Origin: Polyangiaceae bacterium
Lineage (GTDB): Bacteria > Myxococcota_A > Polyangia > Polyangiales > Polyangiaceae
Length of the DNA stretch: 64,000 nt
Direction of reading: 5' to 3'
Assembly: GCA_019637265.1 (NCBI GenBank)
Contig: JAHBVY010000013.1
Coordinates: forward strand, 32,934 to 96,933
Under the pieces are notes generated by a model. That model was given only the letters and a program-made list of their open reading frames with translations, searched no databases and was not told the DNA's origin. Of this stretch, positions 16,448 to 25,914 are shown piece after piece (positions within the stretch are counted from its first letter, which is position 1; each line of letters starts with the position of its first letter). The position numbers were made by a program, and so were the translations under genes.

Positions 16448-18376
16448 ATGATTCGTTTTGCTGTCTTGGGTTTGGTGGGGACGCTGGTGGTCGGTTGCGG
16501 TGGGGGTGGGGGCACGCCCGGCGCCTCCGGTGGCACCGCGGGGGTCGCGGGTGCGGGTGGCGTGAGCGGCTCCGGTGGGAACGGCGGCTCCGGGGGCCTC
16601 GGTGGCTCGTCGGCTTCAGGAGGATCGGGGGGCTCGGGTGGCGGCACGTGCACAGACCCAGGTGACTGTCAGGAGGGCGTGTGCGACGAGCTGCTCGGCC
16701 GCTGCGTCGAGTGCCTGTTCGAGACGGACTGTGATGGCGACGCGCGCTGCGTCGATCGGCGCTGCATCCCCGAGACGACTTGCCGTAACAGCTTGGACTG
16801 CGTGGACGCGCCTTCGGGATCCATCTGCGACCCGCGGACGGGCCGCTGTGAACAGTGCGTCGGCGTGGAGGACTGCGACGGCACCGCGGACTGTATCAGC
16901 GGGCGCTGCGTGCCTTACACGCCCTGTCGCAACAGCCTCGACTGCGACGAGCAGATCTGTGAGCCCGACTCGAAGCGCTGCGTCGAGTGCGTGGAGACCA
17001 CGGATTGCCTCGATGGAAAGACCTGCGTCGCGAACCAGTGTCGCGAGCTGCGCCCCTGTCAGTCGGACAACCAGTGCACGCCGCATGGGCAGCTGTGTGA
17101 TCGCGTGCGCGGTGTGTGCGCCGACTGCATCGAGCACAGCGACTGCCCGAGCGCCTACCACTGCGCCGCGGGGGTCTGCGAGCTGAGCGTCTGTGCGGAG
17201 GGCTCGAGTCGTTGCGTGGAGAACGCCGTCCAGAGCTGCCTCGCAGGCGGGGTGGGGTGGGGGAGCGGCGTCTCGTGTGGGGCGAACGCGGTGTGCGTGC
17301 AGGCGGGCTCGGTGGCGAGCTGCGTGCCGCGCGTGTGCGATCCAGATGCGACCTATTGTGACGGGACCTCGGTGCGTCGATGCGCGCCGGACGGGCTCTC
17401 GTCGTCGCTCGTCGAGGAGTGTCCGCAGTTCTGCCAAGCGGGCGCCTGCACCGAGCGCGAGTGCGAGCCTTCGAAGTATTTCTGCTCGGGTCAGGAGGCG
17501 CGCCTATGTTCCGCCGATGGCATGAGCTCACAGTTCGTCGAGCTCTGCTCGTCGAGTCACTACTGCGATCCGGTCACCACCCTGTGCGTGCCTCGCGTCT
17601 GTGAGCCTGGTGCATCCATGTGCAGCGGCAACGTCGCGACCACCTGCAACGCGAACGGCTCAGGGCCCGTCCCCGGGGGGACGGACTGCGCTTCGAGTGG
17701 TCAGGTGTGCTCTGCCGGGCAATGCACCAGCTGCCCTGCGGGCGGCGCCACCCCTCGGTTGGTGCTCGATGAGGTGTTCACCGGCGACGGCGACTACGCG
17801 GTGATCCAGAACCGGCACCCGACCTGCAGCGCGGCGCTGGGGGACGTGTATTTGCACGCGCGGGTGCAGAGCGATCAGGTGGCGATTCGCTTGCCTACCC
17901 AGACGCTGGCGCCGATGGAGAAGCTCCGGATCGTGGAGACGGGGGGTCAGATGAGCCCTGGCGCCTTCCAGGCGTCTCAGAGCATCGCGTGGCTGGGTGA
18001 CGCCGCGGGCGCGGCGCTCCTGTGCTCGGGCGCGACCTGCACGGCTGCGAACGTGATCGACGCCATGCGCTGGTACTCGACCTCCGTGAGCCTCCCGAGC
18101 GGGGTCAGCTTCAACTCCACGCTGCCAGCGATCTCCGCGGCCGACGAGCCCACCAAGGCGTTCACCCGCGTCGGGTACACCGGGGCTTCACCCAGCTACT
18201 ACTCGGCGGACTGGACCGTCGGCGCGGCCAGCGTCCCCGCCGGAGGCGGAGGGGGTCCCCTCACCTGCCCCTCGACCCAGCCACCGAATGGGTCCGCTTG
18301 CACCTTGGTCCTCGGGTCGTGCGCCTATGGTCCCGTCACTTGCATCTGCTTCTCTGACACGTGGCTGTGCACTTGA
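16448..18376 (+). CDS. Cys-rich repeat lipoprotein
   Basis: 642 aa. The ATG at 16448, with GGAG upstream, is preferred over a TTG two codons earlier. The lipobox VVGCGGGGG is followed by a Gly/Ser-rich tether (residues 20-65). Residues 65-250 are repeated Cys modules of the form C-x5-C-x5-C-x6-GRC-x2-C, related to tags on surface proteins of myxobacteria; further Cys modules run to 430. The C-terminal 200 residues look like a beta-sandwich (lamin-tail-like: PRLVLDEVFTGDGDYAVIQN), ending in a Cys pair. It is probably a surface adhesin or structural protein; no catalytic motif is seen. The SDR gene overlaps its end. Confidence 0.75.
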   Translation: MIRFAVLGLVGTLVVGCGGGGGTPGASGGTAGVAGAGGVSGSGGNGGSGGLGGSSASGGSGGSGGGTCTDPGDCQEGVCDELLGRCVECLFETDCDGDARCVDRRCIPETTCRNSLDCVDAPSGSICDPRTGRCEQCVGVEDCDGTADCISGRCVPYTPCRNSLDCDEQICEPDSKRCVECVETTDCLDGKTCVANQCRELRPCQSDNQCTPHGQLCDRVRGVCADCIEHSDCPSAYHCAAGVCELSVCAEGSSRCVENAVQSCLAGGVGWGSGVSCGANAVCVQAGSVASCVPRVCDPDATYCDGTSVRRCAPDGLSSSLVEECPQFCQAGACTERECEPSKYFCSGQEARLCSADGMSSQFVELCSSSHYCDPVTTLCVPRVCEPGASMCSGNVATTCNANGSGPVPGGTDCASSGQVCSAGQCTSCPAGGATPRLVLDEVFTGDGDYAVIQNRHPTCSAALGDVYLHARVQSDQVAIRLPTQTLAPMEKLRIVETGGQMSPGAFQASQSIAWLGDAAGAALLCSGATCTAANVIDAMRWYSTSVSLPSGVSFNSTLPAISAADEPTKAFTRVGYTGASPSYYSADWTVGAASVPAGGGGGPLTCPSTQPPNGSACTLVLGSCAYGPVTCICFSDTWLCT

Positions 18377-19065
18377 CCCTGGGTCGCACGTTGGTGACCG
18401 GCGCGGCGGGCGCGCTCGGCAGCGCGGTGTGCCGGGCGCTCACCGGGGCTGGTGGTGCGGTGCTGGCGCTCGATCGCGCGGAGGCGGCGCCGCGCCTCGC
18501 CCAGCTCGCGGCCGAGCTCGGCGTGGAGACGGGGACGCTCGATGTCGCCGACGCCGGGGGCTGGGAGCGGCTCGCGGTCGCCGGGCGCCTCCAGCCGTTC
18601 TCGGGTGCGGTGCTGGTCGCGGGTGGCTGGCGCGGCGGCGCGCCGATCACGGAGGCGCCGCCGGGTGAGCTCGAGGAGCTGCTCCAGCTGAACTTGGTGA
18701 GCGCTTGGGTGAGCCTGCGGGCGGTGCTGCCGCCGCTCTGCGCCGCCAAGGACGGCGCGGTGGTGGTGATCGGCTCGAGGAGCGCGGTGGAGCCCGCGAG
18801 CGGCGCCGGGAGCGCCGCCTACACCGCGAGCAAGGCGGCCTTGCTCGCGTTGGCGCAGGCCGCCGCGGCGGAGGTGCGGGGCCAAGGCGTGCGGGTGAAC
18901 GCGGTGCTCCCCAGCGTGATCGACACGGCTCAGAATCGCGCCGCGATGCCAGACGCGGATCCTTCGCGTTGGGTGTCGCCCGACGCGCTGGCGGCGAGCG
19001 TGCTCCATTTGCTCACGAACCCTGACGTGAGCGGCGCGGCGCTGCCGGTGTATGGGCGGCTGTGA
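18361..19065 (+). CDS. Short-chain dehydrogenase/reductase (SDR)
   Basis: 234 aa. The cofactor motif TGAAGALG lies at residues 14-21; the active-site Ser in VVIGSRSAV and Tyr/Lys in YTASK complete the classical SDR set. GTG at 18361 or GTG at 18367 may be the start; both overlap the stop of the lipoprotein gene by 10-16 bp, suggesting coupling. NAD(P)-dependent oxidoreductase of unknown substrate, cytoplasmic. Confidence 0.85.
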   Translation: MAVHLTLGRTLVTGAAGALGSAVCRALTGAGGAVLALDRAEAAPRLAQLAAELGVETGTLDVADAGGWERLAVAGRLQPFSGAVLVAGGWRGGAPITEAPPGELEELLQLNLVSAWVSLRAVLPPLCAAKDGAVVVIGSRSAVEPASGAGSAAYTASKAALLALAQAAAAEVRGQGVRVNAVLPSVIDTAQNRAAMPDADPSRWVSPDALAASVLHLLTNPDVSGAALPVYGRL

Positions 19066-19100
19066 GCGCGCTCACATGGTCTTTGCGTGAGCGCGCCTAT

Positions 19101-19170
19101 AGGGTCACCGTGACTGACGGCGCGGCGAGCGCCTACATGGTCACCGTGACTGACGGTACGGCGAGCGGCC
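19101..19170. repeat. Two 36-bp-period direct repeats
   Basis: GGTCACCGTGACTGACGG occurs at 19103 and 19139, each followed by a nearly identical CGGCGAGCG tail. The repeats contain the palindrome GGTCACCGTGACT. They fill the gap between the convergent SDR and HD-GYP genes. Confidence 0.6.
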
Positions 19171-19196
19171 ATCGTCACTGTAGCTGACGAAGGCGC

Positions 19197-20915
19197 TCAA
19201 GGCTTGGGGCGGGCGCGGTACTCGGGGAGGAACTCGCGCTTCCTTTGGACGCGCGCCTCCTCAGGGGGGAGCTCGAAGGGTCGCGGCGTGATGGCGAGCA
19301 GCGCCGCTTCGTCGACGGCGTCGATCAGGCCCGGGTCCAGGTAGCTCTCGGCGTAGCGCAGGTAGGTCTGGCTCCTGACGAAATGGTCGAACAGCTCAGG
19401 ATCCAGGTGGTTGTCCTGCTTCATGTACCCCATGATGCTCATCGCCTCGCTCAGCCGCTTGGCGCGCTTGTAAGGGCGATCGTCGGCGGTGAGCGCCTCG
19501 AACACGTCGGCGATCGCCATGATGCGCGCGGGGACGCTCATGTCACCCGCGTAGATCCCCCGTGGGTAGCCGCCGCCATCCATCTTCTCGTGGTGGCCGC
19601 CGGCGTACTCGGGCACGCGGGCGAGGTTACGGGGGAAGGGCAGCGCCTCCAGCATCTGGATCGTCTGCACCATGTGACCATTGATGATCAGCCGCTCGGC
19701 TTCGGTGAGCGTGCCCCGGGAGATGCACAGGTTCTCGAGCTCGTCGTCGCTGAGCAGCGGCACCTCGCGCTCGCCCTGGCGCAGACGCCGCGCGCCAATC
19801 TCGCGGATCCGCGCCTTCAGCTCTGGGGCCAGGAACTCCCCGCCGGTGTTGGCGCGCTCGAGGAAGGCGAGCTCCTCATCCAGCTGCGCCAGCTCCGCGC
19901 CGAGCGTCGCCTGGGCCGCCTCCGCGGGCTCGCCCGCGAGCTGCCGCTTCAGCGCTCGGAGCTCGGCGTCGCGCCGGAGCACCTCGAAGCGCGCGCGCAC
20001 CGTGTCGATCCGATCGGAGATGGTCTCGAGCTTGGTCGCCTTGTCCATCACATGGACAGGCGTCGTGACCTTGCCGCAGTCGTGGAGCCAGGCGGCGATG
20101 CGGAGCTCGTACCACTCCTCCTCCGTGAGGCGGAAGCTCTTGAACGGCCCTGTATCCGCGCGGCAAAGGCTCTCGGCGAGCATCTCCGTCAGCACCGGCA
20201 CCCGCTCGCAGTGCCCGCCGGTGTACGGGCTCTTGGCGTCGATCGCCGCCGCGATCAGCTTGATGAAGCTCTCGAGCAGCTTACGCTGGCCATCGAGCAG
20301 CATCTGGTTGTCCAGGGCGATGCCGGCTTGCGACGCCAGCGCCTGGACGATGCGCTCCACCTCGTCGCTGAAGGGCACCACCTTGCCCGCGGCGTCGCGC
20401 GCGTTCAGGAGCTGCAGCACCGCGATGACGCGGCTCTCGGTGTTGTAGAGCGGGATGGTGAGGAACGAGCGCGAGCGGTAGGCGTTGCGCTCGTCGAACT
20501 GCTTGGTGCCGCTGAAGTCGAAGCCCTCGGCGTCGTAGGCGTCGGGGATGTTGATGGAGCGCCGGAGCAGCGCGGCGGCGGTGGCGACGTTGCGGAGGTT
20601 CTTGGCCTTCGTCTCGGCGTCGTAGAGCGGGATCTCCGGCAGCTCTATTTCGCGGCCGGTGGTGCCGCCGAGCGCGATGGAGAGCGAGTCCGTGCGCATG
20701 ATGGCGAAGCGCAGCGTGTCCTCGTCCGTGCGGATGTACAGCGTGCCCCCGTCGGCGTTGCAGAGCTGCTTGGCCTCGAGCAGGATCATCTCGACCAGGC
20801 GGTCACGGTTCTTCTCCGCGGTCAGCGCGATCCCGACGCGATGGAGGAGCTCGAGGCGCGCCGCCTTGTCCAGCGACGTCACGTTGGTCCCAACCCCCAA
20901 GCCCAGCTCGCTCAT
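19197..20915 (-). CDS. GAF domain / HD-GYP phosphodiesterase-like protein
   Basis: 572 aa; ATG at 20915 after a G-rich ribosome site. The GAF sensor domain covers about residues 20-205. The HD-GYP domain begins at SPYTGGHCERV (H235), has the HD pair H278-D279 in WLHDCGKV, and HHEKMDGGGYP (441-451), the GYP signature, with DVFEALTADRPYK-like residues after it. Such enzymes usually hydrolyse cyclic di-GMP; catalytic residues look intact. An insert of about 130 residues, rich in charged helical sequence, separates the HD and GYP halves. It lies next to phoU in the same direction. Confidence 0.88.
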   Translation of the reverse strand: MSELGLGVGTNVTSLDKAARLELLHRVGIALTAEKNRDRLVEMILLEAKQLCNADGGTLYIRTDEDTLRFAIMRTDSLSIALGGTTGREIELPEIPLYDAETKAKNLRNVATAAALLRRSINIPDAYDAEGFDFSGTKQFDERNAYRSRSFLTIPLYNTESRVIAVLQLLNARDAAGKVVPFSDEVERIVQALASQAGIALDNQMLLDGQRKLLESFIKLIAAAIDAKSPYTGGHCERVPVLTEMLAESLCRADTGPFKSFRLTEEEWYELRIAAWLHDCGKVTTPVHVMDKATKLETISDRIDTVRARFEVLRRDAELRALKRQLAGEPAEAAQATLGAELAQLDEELAFLERANTGGEFLAPELKARIREIGARRLRQGEREVPLLSDDELENLCISRGTLTEAERLIINGHMVQTIQMLEALPFPRNLARVPEYAGGHHEKMDGGGYPRGIYAGDMSVPARIMAIADVFEALTADDRPYKRAKRLSEAMSIMGYMKQDNHLDPELFDHFVRSQTYLRYAESYLDPGLIDAVDEAALLAITPRPFELPPEEARVQRKREFLPEYRARPKP

Positions 20916-21034
20916 CCCCCCCACTCTACCCGCCTTGCCCGCGCGCTGCACGAGGCGTCGAGGCTCCAACTGGCGTTGACGGGGTGCCGCTGGCGGGCGC
21001 GGCGTCGATGCGTGCGCCGTGGGGCAATGACTAC

Positions 21035-21048
21035 CCGTCCAACCCCCC
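21035..21048 (-). repeat. G-tract element copy 7 (- orientation)
   Basis: CCGTCCAACCCCCC, inverted relative to 16252-16275. It lies in the 244-bp gap between the HD-GYP start and the phoU stop. Confidence 0.65.
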
Positions 21049-21133
21049 GATCGAGCGGCGCGTCGGCGATGGGTGCCGCATCGATGGGCGCGTCGGCGAT
21101 GTCCGGCCCCCCACGGAACCCTCGGGTAGGGGT

Positions 21134-21144
21134 GGGGGTTTGGC
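21134..21144 (+). repeat. G-tract element copy 8 (+ orientation)
   Basis: GGGGGTTTGGC, just after the phoU stop and about 90 bp from copy 7 in inverted orientation. Confidence 0.6.
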
Positions 21145-21159
21145 GGTGTGCTGGGTGGC

Positions 21160-21840
21160 TCAGCTGTCCATGGGGCGCACCGCGTGGAAGGTGTGGCGGA
21201 CGTCCTTGCCCTCCACCATGAACACCACCATCTCCGCGATGTTGGTCGCGTGGTCCGCCACCCGCTCGAGGTAACGTCCGACGGACAGCAGGCGCTGAGC
21301 CGCGTCAGGCTCCGTGACCATGCGCTGGGTCAAGGCGGGGAAGGTCTCGGCGTAGGCGGCGTCGACCAGCGCGTCGCGCTCCACCACCGCGCGGGCGCGT
21401 TGAGCGTCGCTCTGAACGAAGCTGTTCAGCGCATCAGCGAGCATCTCTTGTGCCAGCTGCGCCATGCGAGGCAGGCGCGGATCGATGGCGACCGGCGGCT
21501 CGAGCGAGAGCTCGAGGGTGCGCTCACAGATGTTGGTTGCCAGGTCCCCCACCCGCTCGAGATCGGTCACGAGCTTCAGGCTGGTGGTGATGAAGCGCAG
21601 ATCGCTCGCCACCGGCTGACGCCGGGCGAGCAGCTTGAGGCAGCGCTCGTCGATCTCGAGCTCGAGTTGGTCCACCTCATGATCCGCGCGCAGCGTGGCG
21701 CGCGCCAGCTGGGTGTCGCGCTCGTGGAACGCCTGCATCGCGTCGCCCACCATCGCCTCCACCTTGGAGCCCATGAGGAGCACCCGCTCCCGCAGCAGGT
21801 CGAGCTCGCGGGCGTACTCACGATCCGTATGACGGGTCAT
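21160..21840 (-). CDS. phoU: Phosphate signalling/transport regulator PhoU
   Basis: 226 aa. All-helical, with the two repeated PhoU bundles and their acidic metal-binding motifs: DLERVGDLATNICE in the first half and RYLERVADHATNIAE in the second. PhoU restrains the PhoR/PhoB response when phosphate is plentiful and modulates the Pst transporter. The start MTRHTDREYA is chosen from the domain; the frame is open upstream only because it shadows pstB. It is the last gene of the leftward pst operon, 26 bp after pstB. Confidence 0.93.
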   Translation of the reverse strand: MTRHTDREYARELDLLRERVLLMGSKVEAMVGDAMQAFHERDTQLARATLRADHEVDQLELEIDERCLKLLARRQPVASDLRFITTSLKLVTDLERVGDLATNICERTLELSLEPPVAIDPRLPRMAQLAQEMLADALNSFVQSDAQRARAVVERDALVDAAYAETFPALTQRMVTEPDAAQRLLSVGRYLERVADHATNIAEMVVFMVEGKDVRHTFHAVRPMDS

Positions 21841-21866
21841 CGCGCTTCCTGGCGTGGGAGGGTGGC

Positions 21867-22715
21867 TCAGCCGAAGCGGCCGGTGATATAGTCTTCCGTT
21901 TTGCGCTGCTTGGGGCGCGTGAAGATGACGTCCGTCTGGTCGTACTCCACCAGCTCTCCCATGTAGAAAAACGCGGTGGTGTCGGCGACGCGCGCGGCCT
22001 GCTGCATGTTGTGGGTGACGATCACGATCGTGTAGTCGGCGCGCAGCTCGTGGATGAGCTCCTCGACTCGCGCCGTGGCGATCGGGTCCAGCGCCGAGCA
22101 GGGCTCGTCCATCAAGAGCACCTCCGGCTCCAGGGCGAGGCTCCGCGCGATGCACAGGCGCTGCTGCTGGCCGCCGGAGAGGCTGGTGCCGGAGCGGTCG
22201 AGGCCGTCCTTCACCTCGTCCCACAGCGCCACCTGGCGCAGCCGCCGCTCCACGACCTCGGCCGGGTTCGGCACGCGGGTCCCGTTCAGGCGCAGGCCGG
22301 CGAGCACGTTGTCTTGAATCGACAGGGTAGGGAACGGGTTGGGCTTCTGAAAGACCATGCCGATATGGCGCCGCACGAGCACCGGATCGACCTGGGCGCC
22401 GTAGATGTCCTGACCATCGAGCAGCACGCGGCCCTCCACCACCGCGCCCGGCGCGACCTCGTGCATGCGGTTCAAGCAGCGGACGAAGGTCGACTTGCCG
22501 CAGCCCGAGGGGCCGATCACCGCGGTCACGGTGCGGGCCTCGATCGGCATCGAGATCCCCTTCAGCACCTGGGTGGTGCCGAAGCGCGCGCGGAGATCTT
22601 CCGCGGAGAGCTTCACCTCGGGCGCTGAGGGCTCCTCAGCGCCGCCGGGCGCTGAGGGGGCCTTCACCTTCGGGGTGGGGGCGGTGACGACGGGCTCTGC
22701 TGGTTCGAGGTTCAT
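21867..22715 (-). CDS. pstB: Phosphate ABC transporter ATP-binding protein PstB
   Basis: 282 aa. Walker [10 protein letters not shown] (68-76), Q-loop [10 protein letters not shown], signature SLSGGQQQR, Walker B VLLMDEP and the switch His in VTHNMQQA are all present. It powers phosphate import through PstCA. The N-terminus carries an unusual Ala/Pro-rich extension of about 34 residues before the conserved domain. The start ATG overlaps the pstA stop by 4 bp (ATGA). Confidence 0.96.
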   Translation of the reverse strand: MNLEPAEPVVTAPTPKVKAPSAPGGAEEPSAPEVKLSAEDLRARFGTTQVLKGISMPIEARTVTAVIGPSGCGKSTFVRCLNRMHEVAPGAVVEGRVLLDGQDIYGAQVDPVLVRRHIGMVFQKPNPFPTLSIQDNVLAGLRLNGTRVPNPAEVVERRLRQVALWDEVKDGLDRSGTSLSGGQQQRLCIARSLALEPEVLLMDEPCSALDPIATARVEELIHELRADYTIVIVTHNMQQAARVADTTAFFYMGELVEYDQTDVIFTRPKQRKTEDYITGRFG

Positions 22716-23590
22716 CGGCCTTTGACCCGGTGACGCACCAAGAGGCGCGCGGTGATGTTGAGGATCAAGATGAAGACGACGAGCACGAAGGCCGCCGCCC
22801 AGGCTTGCTGATGCCAGTCTTCGAAGGGGGAGACGGCGTAGGTGTAGATTTGGACGGGCAGCGACGACACCGGCTGATCGATGCCGTCGTTCCAGAAGCG
22901 GTTGGAGAACGCGGTGAAGAGCAGCGGCGCGGTCTCACCGGCGACGCGCGCCACCGCGAGCATGATGCCCGTGGCGATGCCGGGCAGCGCGGTGCGCAGC
23001 GTGATCTTCAAGGTGACGCGCCAGCGCGGGAGCCCGAGCCCGAGCCCCGCCTCACGCAGCTGCTCGGGCACCAGGCGCATCAGCTCCTCAGTGGTACGGG
23101 TGACTGTCGGTACCATCAGCACCGCCAGCGCCACCGCGCCGGCCAGCATGCTGAAGCGCCCCAGCGTCAAGACGAGCAAGCTGTAGACGAACACGCCGAC
23201 GGTGATGGAAGGCACGCCGGCGAGCACGTCCGCGGTGAAGCGGATCACCTTGGCTAGCCCGCCCTTGCCTGACTCCGCGAGGTAAATCCCCGCGAGCAGC
23301 CCCGGCGGGATCCCGAACAAACAAGCGAGCCCCACCAGCTGCGCGCTGCCGACGATGGAGTTGGCCATGCCACCGCCGGTCTCTCCCACCGGCCGCGGCA
23401 GCTCGGTGAAGAACGCCAGGTTCACCCCGCCGATCCCGCGCGCCGTGAGGTAGTAAAGCACGCTGAACAGCGGGACCAAGGCGAGCAGCGTGAACGCCAC
23501 GCACAGCCCACGGATGAGGCGATCTTTCGCCTTGCGGAGCTTGTAGCTCGAGTCGCTGGCCTCGAGCAGCGGCGCCGCTCGCGTGCTCAC
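22712..23590 (-). CDS. pstA: Phosphate ABC transporter permease PstA
   Basis: 292 aa from the GTG that overlaps the pstC stop (GTGA); the frame continues 12 codons further upstream. Six hydrophobic segments are visible, with the permease coupling motif around [19 protein letters not shown]. It forms the membrane channel with PstC. Confidence 0.93.
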   Translation of the reverse strand: MSTRAAPLLEASDSSYKLRKAKDRLIRGLCVAFTLLALVPLFSVLYYLTARGIGGVNLAFFTELPRPVGETGGGMANSIVGSAQLVGLACLFGIPPGLLAGIYLAESGKGGLAKVIRFTADVLAGVPSITVGVFVYSLLVLTLGRFSMLAGAVALAVLMVPTVTRTTEELMRLVPEQLREAGLGLGLPRWRVTLKITLRTALPGIATGIMLAVARVAGETAPLLFTAFSNRFWNDGIDQPVSSLPVQIYTYAVSPFEDWHQQAWAAAFVLVVFILILNITARLLVRHRVKGR

Positions 23591-24603
23591 CGCGCCCCCT
23601 TGGCTTCGCCGCGCGACACCTGCCACACGAGCAGCCGCGCCACGATGTTGAGCAGCAAGGTGACCGCGAAGAGCAAGAGCGAGATCTCCGCGAGCGCCGC
23701 CAGGTGCAGGTCCTGTGAGGCCTCGGCGAACTCGTTCGCGAGCACGCTGGCCATGGTGTACGAGGGGGCGAACAGCGAGGCGCTGATCTCCGGGCGATTG
23801 CCGATCAGCATGGTGATCGCCATCGTCTCGCCGAGCGCGCGCCCCAGGCCCAAGATCACCGCGCCCACCAGGCCTGGGCGCGCGTAGGGCAGCACGCCGA
23901 CGCGCACCACCTCCCAGCGGGTGGCGCCCAGGGCGATGGCGCCCTCACGCAAGTTGGCGGGCACCGCCTGCAGCACCTCGCGGCTCACGCTGGAGATGGT
24001 CGGCAAGATCATGATGGCCAAGATCACGCCGCCGCTCAGCATCCCGAACCCCTGGTTCGGCCCTGAGAACAGCGGCAAGAAGCCGAGCGTGCTGCGCAGC
24101 GCGGGCTCCACCGTGGTGGCCATCAGCGGCGCCAGCACGAACACGCCCCACAGGCCGTAGACCACGCTGGGCACCGCGGCGAGCAGCTCCACCAAGAAGC
24201 CGATCGGCTTACGGAGCCACAGCGGGGCCAGCTCCGAGAGGTAGATCGCGATGCCGAGCGCGACCGGCACCGCGAGCAGCAGCGCGAGCAGCGAGGAGAC
24301 GACGGTGCCGAAGATGAAAGGCAGCGCACCGTACCGCTGCCCCACGGGGTCCCACTTTTGGCTGGTGATGAAGCCCCAGCCGAACTCCTTGAACGACTCC
24401 TCCGCGGCGAACGCCATCTGCGCCGCCATCGCCAGCACCAGCACCAAGATCAGCAGCGCGAACAGCCGCGAGACGCTGCGGAATACGGCGTCACCCGGGT
24501 TCGCGCTGCGGCCCAACAGGGGGAGCCAGCGCGGGGTGCGGCGCACGATGCTGGGTGGATTGGAGACGGAGGACACGAGCGGCTCGGTTGGCTTGGGGAG
24601 CAA
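23587..24603 (-). CDS. pstC: Phosphate ABC transporter permease PstC
   Basis: 338 aa. Six hydrophobic segments and the coupling motif EGAIALGATRWEVVRVGVLP; GLGRALGETMAITMLIGN is typical of PstC. The start is uncertain: a TTG at 24603 or a GTG at 24576, neither with a strong ribosome site. It partners PstA. Confidence 0.93.
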   Translation of the reverse strand: MLPKPTEPLVSSVSNPPSIVRRTPRWLPLLGRSANPGDAVFRSVSRLFALLILVLVLAMAAQMAFAAEESFKEFGWGFITSQKWDPVGQRYGALPFIFGTVVSSLLALLLAVPVALGIAIYLSELAPLWLRKPIGFLVELLAAVPSVVYGLWGVFVLAPLMATTVEPALRSTLGFLPLFSGPNQGFGMLSGGVILAIMILPTISSVSREVLQAVPANLREGAIALGATRWEVVRVGVLPYARPGLVGAVILGLGRALGETMAITMLIGNRPEISASLFAPSYTMASVLANEFAEASQDLHLAALAEISLLLFAVTLLLNIVARLLVWQVSRGEAKGAR

Positions 24604-24675
24604 GTGGTCAGGAGGGTGGAGCGCTCAGCGCAGCTAGTCAGGGTAACGGACAATCAGGAGCAAGGCAGCCAGGGC

Positions 24676-25743
24676 TCAGGGGAGCGCTGGTTTGCCGCCT
24701 GTCGTGAGCTGCTTCACCCGCGCCTCCACCTGCGTGACGACCTCCTCCGGCAGGGGGGCGTAGTGCAGCTTCTCGGCGAAGCGCTGGCCATCGCGCAGCG
24801 ACCACAGGAGGAAGCTCGCGAGGGCGGCCGCCTTGGCGCTCTTCGGGTGGTCTTCATAGACCAGGAGGTAAGAGTACGAGGCGATCGGGTAGGCGCCGGG
24901 GCTCGCGCTGTCGGTGATCGAGGTGGTGAGCGACTCGGGCAGCTTCACGCCGCTGGCGGCGGCGGTCACGGCCTTCACCGAAGGGGTGATGAACTCACCG
25001 CTCCGGTTCTTCAGCGCCACCACCTGGAGCTTCGCGGTGTGAACATAGGCCAGCTCGAGGTAGCCGATGGCGCCGGCGGTCGTCTTCACCTGACCGCTCA
25101 CGCCCTCATTGCCCTTGGCGCCGAGCCCCTTGGGCCAACGCAGGCTCTTGCCCGCGCCGACCTGCTCTTTCCAGCGCGGCGAGACCTTCGCCAGGTAGTC
25201 GCTGAACACCGCGGTCGTGCCGCTGCCGTCGCTGCGATACACCACGGTGATGCCCTGCTCGGGCAGCGCTATGCCTGGGTTCACCTCGGCGATCCGCGGG
25301 TCGTTCCAGCTGGTGATTTCCCCAAGGTAAATCGCGGAGAGCGTCTCCGACGAGAGCCGGAGCGTGGGGACGCTCGGCAGGTTGTAGGCCACCGCCACGG
25401 CGCCCAGGGTGGCGGGGATGTGGTGGATGGTACGAGGCGCTTTCCTTCGCTCGTCCGCCGTCATGGGCGCGTCGGTGGCACCAAAATCCACCGTCTCGGC
25501 CAGGAGCTGCCGGATCCCCCCGCCGGAGCCGATGCTCTGGTAGTTGATCTTCACCGTCGGGTGCTGGCGGTAGTATTCGAAGGTCCACTTCGAATAGAGC
25601 GGGAAGGGGAAGGTGGCGCCCGCGCCGTTCAGGTTGACGACGCCGCCGACCGAGCCATCCGGGTCCACGCCGCGACACCCGACGAGGCTCACCACCAGCG
25701 CGGCGATCCAGAACAGGGCCCGGGCGCACATCCGCGCGGACAC
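24676..25743 (-). CDS. pstS: Phosphate-binding lipoprotein PstS
   Basis: 355 aa. GTG start; the signal peptide ends in the lipobox VSLVGC (C23). The mature protein opens with LNGAGATFPFPLYSKW, carries SIGSGGGIRQL and DFGATDAPM, and has YRSDGSGTTAVFSDYL, the phosphate-cradling segments of the family. It captures phosphate outside the inner membrane for PstCAB. It is the first gene of the transporter proper, with a possible Pho box about 50 bp upstream. Confidence 0.94.
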   Translation of the reverse strand: MSARMCARALFWIAALVVSLVGCRGVDPDGSVGGVVNLNGAGATFPFPLYSKWTFEYYRQHPTVKINYQSIGSGGGIRQLLAETVDFGATDAPMTADERRKAPRTIHHIPATLGAVAVAYNLPSVPTLRLSSETLSAIYLGEITSWNDPRIAEVNPGIALPEQGITVVYRSDGSGTTAVFSDYLAKVSPRWKEQVGAGKSLRWPKGLGAKGNEGVSGQVKTTAGAIGYLELAYVHTAKLQVVALKNRSGEFITPSVKAVTAAASGVKLPESLTTSITDSASPGAYPIASYSYLLVYEDHPKSAKAAALASFLLWSLRDGQRFAEKLHYAPLPEEVVTQVEARVKQLTTGGKPALP

Positions 25744-25789
25744 TTAGCAACGCCGCCCCGGCGTGCTGGGGCAGTCGGGCAACGATTGT

Positions 25790-25807
25790 GTGTCAGCCAG
25801 GTGACAA
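25790..25807 (-). promoter_or_regulatory. Possible Pho box before pstS
   Basis: On the minus strand: TTGTCAC-CTGG-CTGACAC, two 7-bp direct repeats 4 bp apart. Each matches five of seven bases of the enterobacterial PhoB half-site CTGTCAT. The site lies 47-64 bp before the pstS start. Confidence 0.4.
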
Positions 25808-25816
25808 GTCAGGAGG

Positions 25817-25830
25817 GTTGGGGGTTTGGC
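25817..25830 (+). repeat. G-tract element copy 9 (+ orientation)
   Basis: GTTGGGGGTTTGGC between pstS and the porin gene. With the inverted copy at 27433 it brackets exactly the porin gene and its upstream region. Confidence 0.65.
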
Positions 25831-25914
25831 AGCGCGCTGCGCGGCGTTTTGAAGGCGTTTCGCGGGGTGCGTCGGGTGTCACGGTGCCGGGCGCCGCGCC
25901 GCGCCGCTGTCTCG